NCBI RefSeq assembly: GCF_014193655.1
Contig: NZ_JACHZQ010000001.1
Coordinates: 1,922,001-1,986,000, forward strand
Direction of reading: 5' to 3'
Length of the DNA stretch: 64,000 nt
Source: Rhizobium sp. BK313
Lineage (GTDB): Bacteria; Pseudomonadota; Alphaproteobacteria; Rhizobiales; Rhizobiaceae
The position numbers and the translations under genes are program-made. The notes beneath the pieces are model-generated. The model was not told the DNA's origin and did no database searches. It was given only the letters and a program-made list of their open reading frames with translations. Of the stretch, positions 21,001-28,767 are shown piece after piece (positions within the stretch are counted from its first letter, which is position 1; each line of letters begins with the position of its first letter).

Positions 21001-22520
21001 CCCGCAAGATGCGCATCGATCGCTGCAAACACTGCTGCGCTATCCTTGGCTTTAGCTGCGAAACGGTGGCGCATCGGTTCGCGATTGGCGGCAGCGGACG
21101 CGATGACCTGCCGGGCTTCCTTGGGCTGGGCGCGCTCGAGACGGGTCCTGTAGTCCTCGAGCAGCTTCGAAAGCGCCGAAGCAGTGTGGGCGCTGGCAAC
21201 AAAAATCGTGCCGTCGCCTCGCATCTGTGGTTCAGGTGGGGCGACCGGATCGGGATCACTGATGACGACATGGGCATTCGTGCCACCGAAGCCGAAGGAA
21301 TTGATGCCGGCAAAGCGCGGCCGTTTGGCCGGAAGGAGCTCGATGGCCGATGTGTTGACCCGAACGTTCAAGCCTTCGAAATCGATGGTTTCATTCGGCT
21401 GCTCGAAATGCAGCGATGCCGGCAGGAAATTGTTCTCCAGCGCAATCATCGCCTTCAGCAGGCCGAAAAGGCCCGAAGCAGGCTCGGTATGTCCGATATT
21501 GGACTTGATTGAACCGACCGGCACCGGCGCCCTGCGGTTCTGCCCAATCACATCGCCGATCGCCCAAATCTCGGCGGGATCACCGACCCTGGTTCCCGTG
21601 CCGTGACCTTCGACGAAGGCTATGCGATTGACGTCGATGTTCTGCCCTTCATAGATCGAACGCAGCAAAGCAGCTTGCGCGTCCCGCGACGGCAGCGAAA
21701 TGCCGTTCGTGCGGCCGGAAGAATTCACCCCCACCGCATGGATCCGCGCGTAACTGCGATCTTTCTCGCGCAAAGCCCGATCCGTCCTGCGCAGGATAAT
21801 GGCGGCACCGCCTTCTGCGCGGACGTAGCCGCGGCCATTGTCGTCATAGGCGCGGCAGAGCCCTTCCGGCGACAACATGCGTGCTTGGGAAAAGCCGACG
21901 AAGGATAGTGGGTGGACCAGAAGGTTGATGCCGCCGACGATTGCCGTGTCGATATCGCCGCATTCCAAGGCCCTCACCGCCTGATCGAGCGCCACAAGCG
22001 ACGACGAACAGGCCGTGTCGATCGTCATGCTGGGCCCGCGCAGGCCGAAAATATGTGAAATGCGATTGGAGACGATCGAGAGTGTGTTGCCCGTCATGAA
22101 ATATGGGCTGCCGGATGCCGGATCTTCGGCGGTGAGATTACCGTGGTCGAGTGACGAAGCTCCGACATAGACGCCGACCCTCTCGCCTTCGAAACTGTCG
22201 ACAGGCAAGTTCGCATCTTCCAAAGCCCGCCAGACGAGGTTCAGAAGGATGCGCTGCTGCGGATCCATCTGCATTGCTTCTCGCTGTGAGAGGCCAAAGA
22301 CTGCGGGGTCGAAAGAGTAGATGTCCGCCATGACGCCGGCGGCGTAACTGTAAGTTTTTCCTTGAGTGCCAACGACAGGATGCCAAAAACGCGCGAGATC
22401 CCAGCGTTCATCGGGGATATGGCCAACAGTGCAACGACCTTCCTTGAGGACGAGCTGCAGCTCTTCAATCGAACCCGCCCCTGGGGCGACACTCGCCCGC
22501 CCGATAATTTCAATCGTCAT
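15048..22520 (-). CDS. rkpA: Highly reducing type I polyketide synthase RkpA
   Basis: A 2490-residue multidomain synthase. In order: ketosynthase 1-425 (C171 in DTACSSS, H306, H344); acyltransferase 525-820 (S616 in GHSVGE, H720); dehydratase 905-1175 (H921 in HVVDGKAILP, D1087); a methyltransferase-like region 1215-1480 whose SAM motif is degenerate (ILEAGSTST); enoyl reductase 1750-2075 (GAAGGVG near 1897); ketoreductase 2095-2290 (GGIGGFG, S2230, Y2243, N2247); acyl carrier 2375-2450 (S2412 in GLDSL). There is no thioesterase, so release must be by another enzyme, plausibly RkpG. The complete reductive set predicts a mostly saturated chain. In Sinorhizobium meliloti rkpA is required for K-antigen and was long described as several fatty-acid-synthase-like genes. 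An AGAG element lies just before the start. Confidence 0.95.
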   Translation of the reverse strand: MTIEIIGRASVAPGAGSIEELQLVLKEGRCTVGHIPDERWDLARFWHPVVGTQGKTYSYAAGVMADIYSFDPAVFGLSQREAMQMDPQQRILLNLVWRALEDANLPVDSFEGERVGVYVGASSLDHGNLTAEDPASGSPYFMTGNTLSIVSNRISHIFGLRGPSMTIDTACSSSLVALDQAVRALECGDIDTAIVGGINLLVHPLSFVGFSQARMLSPEGLCRAYDDNGRGYVRAEGGAAIILRRTDRALREKDRSYARIHAVGVNSSGRTNGISLPSRDAQAALLRSIYEGQNIDVNRIAFVEGHGTGTRVGDPAEIWAIGDVIGQNRRAPVPVGSIKSNIGHTEPASGLFGLLKAMIALENNFLPASLHFEQPNETIDFEGLNVRVNTSAIELLPAKRPRFAGINSFGFGGTNAHVVISDPDPVAPPEPQMRGDGTIFVASAHTASALSKLLEDYRTRLERAQPKEARQVIASAAANREPMRHRFAAKAKDSAAVFAAIDAHLAGENSIGETGEVPGQAVKIAFVFSGNGSQWAGMGVEAYQENSHFRQCFQSFSALFEYYLGEKLTDILVSSDLSLRLADTKIAQPVLFAIQASLSDCLAALGVRPDAVLGHSVGEIAAAYAAKALTAAEAVAIVAKRSLHQDLLAGEGKMAAVVLNEDAALAFAKSHGLYNICVAAINAPNSITISGPVHEIEAFKDAARKSQIVAHILDINYPFHHPIIDRAKDAFLADLPDVAPDAGTGTFISTVTGAACDGRLLDAQYWWRNVRDPVLFKSACQAAMASGCNLFIEIAPRPILSNYVTDIAKQASMQAVAIPTLLRETPLRGRDPVSQAFARAVAHGAPALRSRGSATRNAFVKLPPLPFEPVELRSQPTSDEIDIFGRDGKSPYTLLGWRTDPNGSTWKNHLDAHLFADLAEHVVDGKAILPGSGFIEIAVTAVQRYYQTDEVEIGNLEIVRPLELRQDRMVELSTVLSPETGDIEIRSRERLSNDDWTVHAIARGRKPIANGAAEDRAEWRTEERKSVLTSEKTYETAERFGLQYGPHFRLLSKAVAFGRDVIEVDLKPAAAPTHPFVTYNLNPMSVDAAFHGLVALFDQLSGDEAGAPYIPVRFGAVRVAGKGRPVAKAVIEIERFSRNSIKARFRMFDALGGQIAAFDDCRFRRTYLRRHTTLDSVAFHYETVPSTIFRREPMSNLALPDASALHGLNGNHSLNSATLLLDAAIYRACHEIALAIAGRDGAVSLSNLPDDPEFRPFLVNCLYILEDAGIASAVDGEWHVPLDFTLPPVSDVLQELYREDAGRVAEAVLVNNAYRETLERLAAVHKHVLGQQRAEAVIHTVGGATLEHVLVHSPLSSRRLSLIAEALVVAVETNPGTIGHILEAGSTSTAFSQRLAAIAAKAGASLIIVEPREQVRRALEIAFERNAHVIVTEPGKLVDQPLADIIVASGDQSQHLLSYDDGLRAAIRTTAARGAQLLFADRAPSVFNDFAFGLSEAWFAGSQSPEFPVGQLGTLQQVEDILATLGFGRAQLEEQVFPEGVLITAAAASDGHSEDKPAVSRFDTPLLVLSERGESNIGISDMRTVIVDVRTASSNLADVLASSDHPLRILYVAEREGGSDASELSQIRLQAIADLTDALTRYAQDDRPCLVIMAPGGSPLASERIDGANAGLWALARVLQNEYDTFDVHLLDAETDDERAIAAVETLLLAETNNREWVVDRVTGDIREIRALAGPFAVTETNRRDVAAAAIRQHTSGRLDSVVWEEADMPAPSDDEVIIAVEATGLNFRDVMWAMGLLPEEALEDGFAGATIGMEFAGRVLQTGSTVGDLQPGDKVMGIGPAAFSTHVRVRRDGVTKLPETMETVAAATVPVAFLTAYYAMVELGHIQPGETILIHGAAGGVGLAALQIAKLKGAKVIATAGTIEKRRFLQMLGADHVLDSRSLDFVAGVRRITRGEGVDLVLNSLFSEAMERSIELVKPFGRFLELGKRDYYSDRKIGLRPFRRNISYFGIDADQLLVNAPALTKRIFAEIGRLFADDKLTPLPYRAFGYDEIGSAFRLMQNAGHIGKIVVRPPVLGVDHVLPAPAQPLRLDSAGIFLVAGGIGGFGLAAADWLVSKGARCIALCSRRGVADEETLKTVDEWKKKGVVATLHACDITDEAAVETLLGSLRSEGALKGIIHAAMVLDDGLLANLTPERNRPVIEVKVRGADILHRLTLNDSLDLFLLFSSATTMLGNPGQANYVAANGYLEGLARARRSAGLPALAVGFGAISDKGFLARNIEVNELLSKRIGKAALKARDALEQVERYMLADTGRVNAAAVMIAEIDWGAARMLPIANRSLFESLMRHASGNQSLNDGDTIDLRELIKGKSEDEALAALHVLVASEIAAILRVTEDMITPDKVLKDIGLDSLMAMELGMSFQQKTGFDIPLSGVGEGTTVGDVVSRLRDRVMNRGGGEAEGSAASEDQVVSRLVQSHSLQPQQKRAAQS

Positions 22521-22861
22521 GATCTCTCGGCGTCATTTAAAAATTGCGTAGGATGAAAGTAGCCATATTTGCTTATCAACTGTTCACACCACAATTATCT
22601 GCGGTTGTCACCTGCAAAAAGCCGGGTGCAGAACACCATATTTAACAAAGAACGCCAATGTGACCCGAAGCGGATAGTCTCGATGGACTACAACCCTTTA
22701 TAGAAAACCCGTTACAGGAATCTCAAAACCGCGACACAGCCCTGCCAGCTCTCGGCATTCTCAGTTGATCCGCAAAATTCCAGTCTTTCGACGATACGAT
22801 TATGCTGACACCGGCATTGGAACTCCCAGCAAAGCGTACAATTCCGCGCGCCTCGCCAACA
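22521..22861. other. AT-rich gap upstream of rkpA
   Basis: 341 bases between the end of the export lipoprotein gene and the rkpA start, both on the minus strand. No gene is seen. The rkpA promoter should lie here, but I find no convincing -35/-10 pair. The octamer CCATATTT occurs twice (near 22564 and 22633), which could be chance in AT-rich DNA. Confidence 0.5.
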
Positions 22862-24043
22862 TCATTGCCCCAGATTGACCGCCGTCGCAGCACCCTGAGA
22901 GGCTATATTGAGGGGCGTACCGACAAGCGTCAGGAATTTCCGAATGTCGACTGAGGGATGACGCGATACATAGATGACGTCGCGGCTCTTGACGGGGAAC
23001 GTCTGGCCGACGATGAGACTGTCGGGATGCGACATGTCGAATTTATAGACGATCGGATAGCGTCCCTTGGAATCCGGCGACATTCCCTTGCGCACGAGCT
23101 CTTGAAAGCGAGCGGCGCCGAGCAGGCTCTGAACGATTTCCGGTTCTTCGTAACGGAACAGGAAAAATCCTTGTGCGTTGGCCGCTTCATCGATCGCGCC
23201 ATGGCCCAAAGCGACGGCCTCCAACAGATTCAGATCATTGGCCCCGAACTCGAGACGGCCATCACCCTTGATGGCACCAAGCAGGCTAAAGGTCCTGGGA
23301 TCACGTACGAGGAAGATCTGGTCGCCAGGCTGGACATAAATATCTTCGGTAGGATGCTCGATGATCGACTTTAGAAGAGCCGTTCCGGTCCTGTTGCCCC
23401 GAACCAACGTTACATATGTTTCATAAGGCTGGGTGACCGGTCCACCCGCCTTGGCGATTACCTGCGTGATCTTTTCGCCGGTCAAATCCAGAGGAACCAG
23501 CGAGGGACGGCCGACAGCGCCGGAAACGGTCACGGTGCGCGATGCCGTTCCGGTGCTCGTTACGATAACATCGGGCTCCACCGCCTTGGTGGCCAGCGCT
23601 GCCAAAATCGCTTGACGGGCCTGCTCCAGCGTCTTGCCCGCAAATTTGACTGTACCAGCATAGGGGATCGCCGCAGTCCCATCCGGCTGAACAACAATAT
23701 CCAGCGACACCTGCTTCGACTGAGCCGTCGAGAACAAGCCGTCGGCGCCTGCCTCAAAGATGGTCACTTTCAACGAATCGCCGACACCGATAACAACCCG
23801 TCCGACAGAGCCGCCTATTCCGAACCGACGATTGAGTGCGCTGGAAACATAGTCGGAGACAAGACGCGCTGTACGACTGTCTATGTCGACAACATCGAAA
23901 ACGGCTGCATTCTTGCGCCCAAGTTCGGCGCCCGATTGCCCAGCGTCATCATCTATCGCGCCGGCCAGAGGCCCTTCGCTCGAGACGGAATTACACCCCG
24001 CCAGAACTACGCAAACTAGTACCGCCGCTCCTACGCGAATCAA
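22862..24043 (-). CDS. Outer-membrane polysaccharide export lipoprotein (Wza/KpsD family)
   Basis: A 393-residue OPX-family protein that would form the outer-membrane channel for capsule export. It has a lipoprotein signal with lipobox LAGC (C17), a poly_export domain (about residues 60-150, including IGVGDSLKVTIFEAG and the QPDGTAAIPYAGTVK segment) and SLBB-like repeats following (VTVSGAVGRP; the second near RTFSLLGAIKGDGRL). The start is TTG at 24043, supported by GAGG 8 bases upstream. It is encoded on the same strand as rkpA, 341 bases before it. In Sinorhizobium a gene upstream of rkpA is called rkpU; I cannot confirm that this is the same gene. Confidence 0.88.
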   Translation of the reverse strand: MIRVGAAVLVCVVLAGCNSVSSEGPLAGAIDDDAGQSGAELGRKNAAVFDVVDIDSRTARLVSDYVSSALNRRFGIGGSVGRVVIGVGDSLKVTIFEAGADGLFSTAQSKQVSLDIVVQPDGTAAIPYAGTVKFAGKTLEQARQAILAALATKAVEPDVIVTSTGTASRTVTVSGAVGRPSLVPLDLTGEKITQVIAKAGGPVTQPYETYVTLVRGNRTGTALLKSIIEHPTEDIYVQPGDQIFLVRDPRTFSLLGAIKGDGRLEFGANDLNLLEAVALGHGAIDEAANAQGFFLFRYEEPEIVQSLLGAARFQELVRKGMSPDSKGRYPIVYKFDMSHPDSLIVGQTFPVKSRDVIYVSRHPSVDIRKFLTLVGTPLNIASQGAATAVNLGQ

Positions 24044-24727
24044 TTGAATAACCTCAAAAATTAATATCGGCTGCCGTGATCGAGTCGGTCAGACCAGCGC
24101 ATTATTCATAAAATCCGTCGGCGCCTTGAAAAGCATAATGGGAGCCCCTCAACAAGCCGATTCAGTACAAACGCCGTCAAAAAAATTCGTGTGCGATCTT
24201 ATGACCATACTTCTCAACTTACGTAACGGCCGTTCGGCCACCTGTGATATAGGCCGGAAACGCAAATAACGCAATTTATGCCAGCGTTTTCTGAACAATT
24301 TAAATTAATATTCACTGAATGATAAAGGAATCCGTTAAGTAATGACTTTAAGCGAAATCTAAAATCTTCCATGTCGGAAACTCACGAAAAAACGGATCCG
24401 AGCGCCTCTTCCTTTTTATGAGGGCGCCCTTGCCTATCACAGCCTTGGGCTCTAAACCGTGACTAACGCATGGGCGGGCGTATAAAACAACCCAGGATTA
24501 GCACAGCGTCGGATTCATCCTTTGCGGGATTGCCATGAGAGCAAGGAAAATTGGAACAAGTCTTTGGGATGGCCGCAAGGCCCCGAAAAAGATTGTGACG
24601 CGGATTGTGCCGACCAAGGAAGATGCTGCGATAGTTTGGAAAACGGCGACCGAAGTTCGGCCTGTTATACCGGCTTAGAGGCGCCTCGAAACTGGACAAA
24701 ATACCGATGGAAATGAAGGTGCTGTCA
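24044..24727. other. Divergent promoter region of the capsule cluster
   Basis: 684 AT-rich bases between the leftward export lipoprotein gene and the rightward methyltransferase gene. It should contain promoters for both capsule transcripts. A palindrome AACGGCCGTT lies at 24225-24234. A 47-codon ATG frame runs from 24535 to 24678 (product basic, starting MRARKIG), but it lacks a good ribosome-binding site and I do not count it as a gene. Confidence 0.5.
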
Positions 24728-25567
24728 ATGCTCGGTTTTGCGAAGCGATCCAAGAAAAGGACGCCAGGGAATTCTCTGGAGGCGATATTTGACCAATACG
24801 AGCAAGGCAAGCCTGATCATCAGAATGCGATTGACGCCCTTCCCGGCTGGAATAGCGCCTTTCCCGCCGCCCTTAATTTGAATGCCGGAAAACATCATCT
24901 TTATGCGGATGACCGAATAGATTGGGCCCTGCGATCGTTTGGCTCGATTGAGGGGAAGAAGATCCTGGAAGTCGGACCGCTGGAAGGGATGCATACCTAT
25001 ATGCTGCACCGCGAGCGTCCGGCGCGAATCGACGCTATCGAGGCAAATCGGCTTTGTTTCCTGCGATGTCTGGTGACAAGGCAGATTCTCGATATCAGCA
25101 CCGCTTCGTTTCTGTTGGGCGATATTCAGGCGTGGCTCACCGGGCACGACGAAGTTTATGATTTTGCTGTCGCTTCGGGCGTCCTCTATCATATGGCCGA
25201 TCCCGGAGAATTTTTGAGACTGTTGGCCAGCCGCGCAAATGCCGTCTTTATCTGGACGCATTTTTTTCTCGAAGAGGCGATGCCAGCGGGTGACGTGCGC
25301 CGCAATCCTTTCAGCGGAAAGGTCGAAACGAAGATTATCGAGGGCATTCCGGTACGCTATTACGAACGCAGCTACCAGCACGCCAACTCGAACGCGTCCT
25401 TCTGTGGTGGTATGAAGGATCGGCATTTCTGGATGCATAGAGACGACATATTGACGCTATTGGAGAAGCTTGGATACGGCGACATCGTAGTCAAGGATCA
25501 GAACTTCGGCCATCCCGGCGGACCGTGCTTTTCTCTCTTGGCGCGCAAAACGCATGCGGCTCCGTAA
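24728..25567 (+). CDS. Class I SAM-dependent methyltransferase
   Basis: About 279 residues with a Rossmann methyltransferase core: motif I ILEVGPLEGMHT, an acidic strand-end IDAIEAN, and ASGVLYHM in the motif IV region. A cysteine-containing C-terminal part follows. The start at 24728 is chosen because AAGG lies 8 bases upstream; ATGs at 24707 and 24713 are in frame but lack such a site. It is the first gene of the rightward capsule transcript, so a sugar or lipid methylation role is likely, but the substrate cannot be read from sequence. Confidence 0.85.
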   Translation: MLGFAKRSKKRTPGNSLEAIFDQYEQGKPDHQNAIDALPGWNSAFPAALNLNAGKHHLYADDRIDWALRSFGSIEGKKILEVGPLEGMHTYMLHRERPARIDAIEANRLCFLRCLVTRQILDISTASFLLGDIQAWLTGHDEVYDFAVASGVLYHMADPGEFLRLLASRANAVFIWTHFFLEEAMPAGDVRRNPFSGKVETKIIEGIPVRYYERSYQHANSNASFCGGMKDRHFWMHRDDILTLLEKLGYGDIVVKDQNFGHPGGPCFSLLARKTHAAP

Positions 25568-25578
25568 CAGAGACATGC

Positions 25579-25719
25579 ATGCCCAAGCTCAACACCGAGA
25601 GTATTTTGGATAATCTTGACGTGTTTGAAGGCACATATAGCAATTTGACGGTTTTTGAAGGCCGGTGCTCCTTCCGTGCCGATAGGGTTGAGACGCCGGA
25701 GGGCATCCGTGCTGTTTAA
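25579..25719 (+). CDS. Possible small ORF between methyltransferase and the unknown capsule gene
   Basis: A 46-codon frame starting 12 bases after the methyltransferase stop, product beginning MPKLNTESILDNLDVFEG. Two short similar stretches (LDVFEG and LTVFEG) are visible. Its stop codon lies 6 bases inside the next gene, whose GTG start has a strong GGAGGG site within this frame, so it could act as a coupling leader. It could equally be the displaced N-terminus of the next protein after a one-base change. No homology is claimed. Confidence 0.3.
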   Translation: MPKLNTESILDNLDVFEGTYSNLTVFEGRCSFRADRVETPEGIRAV

Positions 25720-26794
25720 TCTCGAATATGATCGGGGTACGGTTCTGGAAGGCTATCTCATTCCGGACGGCTTTTCCGATTTGCCGCATATCAGGATATC
25801 CGATGCGGACGGCGAGCTGATGGTCTTGCCCTGCGATCAAATCAAGCAGGCGGTTGTCGACTCGGGTCGACACGAGAACGGGCGGGTCGGTTTCAAATTG
25901 GACACGACGATCATTCCGGGTATTGCCGAGCGAAGCACGCTGATGATCCACGACGCCAAGTCGGGATTGTTGATCTATCGGCGACCACAGGTGTCGCAAC
26001 CGGTTCCGCTGAAGATCTTGCGGCTGGAAACACAGCTCCTGCCCATGGCCAAATTCGACCACCACTGCGGCCGCCATTTCCAATATGAGCTGTCGTCCGT
26101 AGAGCGCTTCGGCCACGAAACCGCTCTCCAGGCCTTTCATCTCAACGCCATCCAATCGATCTATATCAGTGGGCGGCTGCTGCTGCGGAATTATGAGGAG
26201 TTTCTCGACAAGGGATTCAAGGCCATCGTTCTGCTCGCGGATCCTTATTACGAATTGGCCCTGCGCATATTTCTTTTGAAACGAATGGCAAAAACCCAGA
26301 TCTCCTTCTTTGGCGACCGAGATAAGATCATCCTGGCGCCAGCGGCCGAACACTTCGCTGAAGTCAACCTCGAAAGTGAGGCATCCCTCAAATCGGCGCT
26401 CAAGAAAGCACCACAGAATGTCAGAAACGTTCTGGTGTCCCCCGTTACCCGCCAGCTGGTCGCGACCACCCCGGAACAACTCGTCGCGCGCAGCGACGTC
26501 GCTGCGGCGATCGACCTACTCTCACGTTTCACCATCGTCGGGCATGATGCCGACAGCCTTCATTTTCAGGACGCGATTGGTGAGCTATTCGGCATTTCCA
26601 TAAACGATCTTCCGCTGCTCTCCCGACACACCGCTCTGGAGGACGTTGCGACAAGATTGCGCTCGTTGCATATTGCCGAACTGATGCTCGAGGAAGACCT
26701 TATTTTTGATCATTATGTGCGTGAGGCGATGAAACCAACCGCGCCGGAATTGCGGAAAACGAGTGCAAGCCGACATGCCCAAAATAGCCATTGA
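25709..26794 (+). CDS. Capsule-locus protein of unknown function
   Basis: A 361-residue soluble protein starting at GTG (25709) with GGAGGG 5-6 bases upstream; the alternative ATG at 25655 has no such site and would overlap the preceding small frame further. No membrane segment is seen. The stretch IVLLADPYYELALRIFLLK and the later FTIVGHDADSLHFQDAIGELFGI recall the pattern of capsule sulfotransferases (a DP-Y-E-L substrate-side helix and a late FxxVG segment), but the P-loop-like PAPS site is not clear, so this is only a hint. Its end overlaps the first kpsE-like gene by 20 bases, which places it in the export operon. Confidence 0.75.
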   Translation: MLFNLEYDRGTVLEGYLIPDGFSDLPHIRISDADGELMVLPCDQIKQAVVDSGRHENGRVGFKLDTTIIPGIAERSTLMIHDAKSGLLIYRRPQVSQPVPLKILRLETQLLPMAKFDHHCGRHFQYELSSVERFGHETALQAFHLNAIQSIYISGRLLLRNYEEFLDKGFKAIVLLADPYYELALRIFLLKRMAKTQISFFGDRDKIILAPAAEHFAEVNLESEASLKSALKKAPQNVRNVLVSPVTRQLVATTPEQLVARSDVAAAIDLLSRFTIVGHDADSLHFQDAIGELFGISINDLPLLSRHTALEDVATRLRSLHIAELMLEEDLIFDHYVREAMKPTAPELRKTSASRHAQNSH

Positions 26795-28070
26795 AGAGAC
26801 GATCGATCACCAATATTCGCCGGTGAAACCGGCGCGGCACATCCTGCCGTCGTTGTTTCGGCGAAGGGTACCCGAGCGGCGCCAGCAGAATGATCTCGAA
26901 GACATCGAGTATATACCGGCGCCTGGTATCCAGGATCCCATACCACAATCCGGCGGCAAGCCGCCGCTTCGGCTCCTCAGTTTTTTATTCATCGTTATCC
27001 TGCCGTTTCTGGCGAGTTTGATCTATTTCGTCTTCATTGCTTCGGATCAGTACGTTGCCGAATCCCGCTTCGCCGTCCGTGCTCTCACCAGCTCAGACGA
27101 CAAGGGCGACGGTAGCGGCGGATCCGACAATAGCGGCGGCGGGGCGGCAGGCCTCCTCAGCATGCGTTCTGCATCGCAGGATGCTTACGTCGTCACGAGC
27201 TTCATTCACTCCACAGAGATCCTCAAACGGATCGGCGAGAAAATCGACTATCGATCCATGTTCGCGCGGCAGGATGCGGATTTTCTATCTCGCTTCCGCT
27301 CCTCGGATTCCGATGAGGACTTTCTGGACTATTGGGAAAACCACGTCACTGCCTACATCGATGTGTCTTCCGGCATCATCACCTTGAAGGTGCGCGCATT
27401 CGCGCCCGACGATTCCGTAAAGCTCTCCAACGCCATCATCCAAGAGAGCGAATCGCTGATCAACGAGCTCTCGCAACGCGCACGCAACGACATCGTGCAG
27501 AGCATGCAGGCGGATCTTGAGAAAAGCGGGAAAGCCTATAACGACACCTTGATCGCGCTCAATCAATTTCAGCATCAATCCGGGCTTCTTAGTCCGGAGA
27601 CTCAAGCCAAGGACAGCAGCACACTGCTGACGGGACTCCTTGCGCAGAAGCTCGAATTTGAAACGCGCCTTTTTGTGATGAAGCAGTCACATGCCGAGGG
27701 CTCTCCGACCTATCAGCAACTGACCCTTGCCCTGCAAAGCCTTGACGCTCAGATCGACAAGAAGAAAGCGGAGCTGACCGGACCGGAAAATGCAAGTCTT
27801 GCCAAGGCGCTGCTGGAATACTCCAAGCTCGACACAAATCGGATGATTGCGGAGAAGCTCTATGAGGCCTCCCAGAGGAACTACGACACTGTGCTTGCCG
27901 AAGCGCTTCGCAAGTCGCTTTACCTGGCCGTTTTCGTAAATCCGGCGCTTCCGGACGAAGCCGTCTTTCCTCACCGGATCACCACACCACTGATCATTTT
28001 GCTTGGCTTGGCCGTTCTCTGGACAACCCTTTCGTTGATCTGGGCGTCCGTGCAGGATCATCAGATATAA
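26775..28070 (+). CDS. KpsE-like capsule export inner-membrane protein, copy 1
   Basis: A 431-residue polysaccharide co-polymerase/KpsE-family protein that would link the inner-membrane ABC transporter to the outer-membrane channel. It has membrane segments near residues 65-89 and near the C-terminus (LIILLGLAVLWTTLSLIWA), with a periplasmic region containing SDQYVAESRFAVR and a coiled-coil section (about 225-350). The ATG at 26775 overlaps the upstream gene; a GTG four codons earlier is also in frame. It is followed after 14 bases by the KpsT-like gene. Confidence 0.9.
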   Translation: MPKIAIEETIDHQYSPVKPARHILPSLFRRRVPERRQQNDLEDIEYIPAPGIQDPIPQSGGKPPLRLLSFLFIVILPFLASLIYFVFIASDQYVAESRFAVRALTSSDDKGDGSGGSDNSGGGAAGLLSMRSASQDAYVVTSFIHSTEILKRIGEKIDYRSMFARQDADFLSRFRSSDSDEDFLDYWENHVTAYIDVSSGIITLKVRAFAPDDSVKLSNAIIQESESLINELSQRARNDIVQSMQADLEKSGKAYNDTLIALNQFQHQSGLLSPETQAKDSSTLLTGLLAQKLEFETRLFVMKQSHAEGSPTYQQLTLALQSLDAQIDKKKAELTGPENASLAKALLEYSKLDTNRMIAEKLYEASQRNYDTVLAEALRKSLYLAVFVNPALPDEAVFPHRITTPLIILLGLAVLWTTLSLIWASVQDHQI

Positions 28071-28084
28071 GTGGGTAATGCGCG

Positions 28085-28738
28085 ATGATCCGCTTCAAAA
28101 ACGTATCGAAACACTTCAAGACCCAAAATAGCAAAAAGGTGATCTTGGATCGCGTGAGCTGCGAATTCATGTCTGGCTATTCCTATGGCCTACTCGGCGT
28201 GAACGGCGCTGGAAAGTCCACGACGATGCGGATGATTGCTGGCACGATGCTGGCAAATTCAGGCAGGATCACCAAAGACGTTCGCGTGTCCTGGCCGTTG
28301 GGCCTCGCCAGCGGCTTCAATCCCTATATGACTGGCCGCGCGAATCTTCATTTTGTCGCCCGCGCCTATGGCGAAGATGTCAGGCGAGTCTCCCGTTTTG
28401 TCGAAGAGTTCGCGGAACTTGGCGACTATATCAATGCACCGGTGCGCACCTATTCTTCCGGCATGGGGGCACGATTGGCCTTCGGGCTTTCCATGGCGAT
28501 CGAATTCGACTGCTATCTGGTCGATGAAGTTTTGGCCGTGGGCGACGCTCGGTTCCAGGAACGCTGTCGCGTTGCATTTGAGAGCCGGCGGAAATATTCC
28601 GACATCATTATGATCTCGCACAGTATGAGCATGATCAAAAAGCATTGCGATAAGGGAATGGTGCTCGTCGACGGCAGACTTATGATTTTCGACAAGGTCG
28701 AACAGGCTATCGAAGCGTACTACAGATTGAACAGATAA
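28085..28738 (+). CDS. KpsT-like ABC transporter ATPase for capsule export
   Basis: A 217-residue ATPase of the polysaccharide-export subfamily. Walker A GVNGAGKST is at 38-46, the signature is YSSGM (123-127) rather than LSGGQ, and Walker B is CYLVDE (143-148) followed by VLAVGD. This composition and the short length match KpsT/RkpS proteins. It would energise capsule transport across the inner membrane with a KpsM-type permease. No such permease gene is found in the window, which is unusual because kpsM normally adjoins kpsT. It sits between two KpsE-like genes. Confidence 0.93.
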   Translation: MIRFKNVSKHFKTQNSKKVILDRVSCEFMSGYSYGLLGVNGAGKSTTMRMIAGTMLANSGRITKDVRVSWPLGLASGFNPYMTGRANLHFVARAYGEDVRRVSRFVEEFAELGDYINAPVRTYSSGMGARLAFGLSMAIEFDCYLVDEVLAVGDARFQERCRVAFESRRKYSDIIMISHSMSMIKKHCDKGMVLVDGRLMIFDKVEQAIEAYYRLNR

Positions 28739-28767
28739 GATGCGACGGATTGTCAACAAGGTCCAAT

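Noticed and set aside
20229..21512. 427-codon frame opposite rkpA
   Set aside because: Mirrors the ketosynthase/acyltransferase region of rkpA, which has every catalytic residue.
24535..24678. 47-codon frame upstream of the methyltransferase
   Set aside because: No clear binding site, basic low-information product; stands in a region expected to be promoter.
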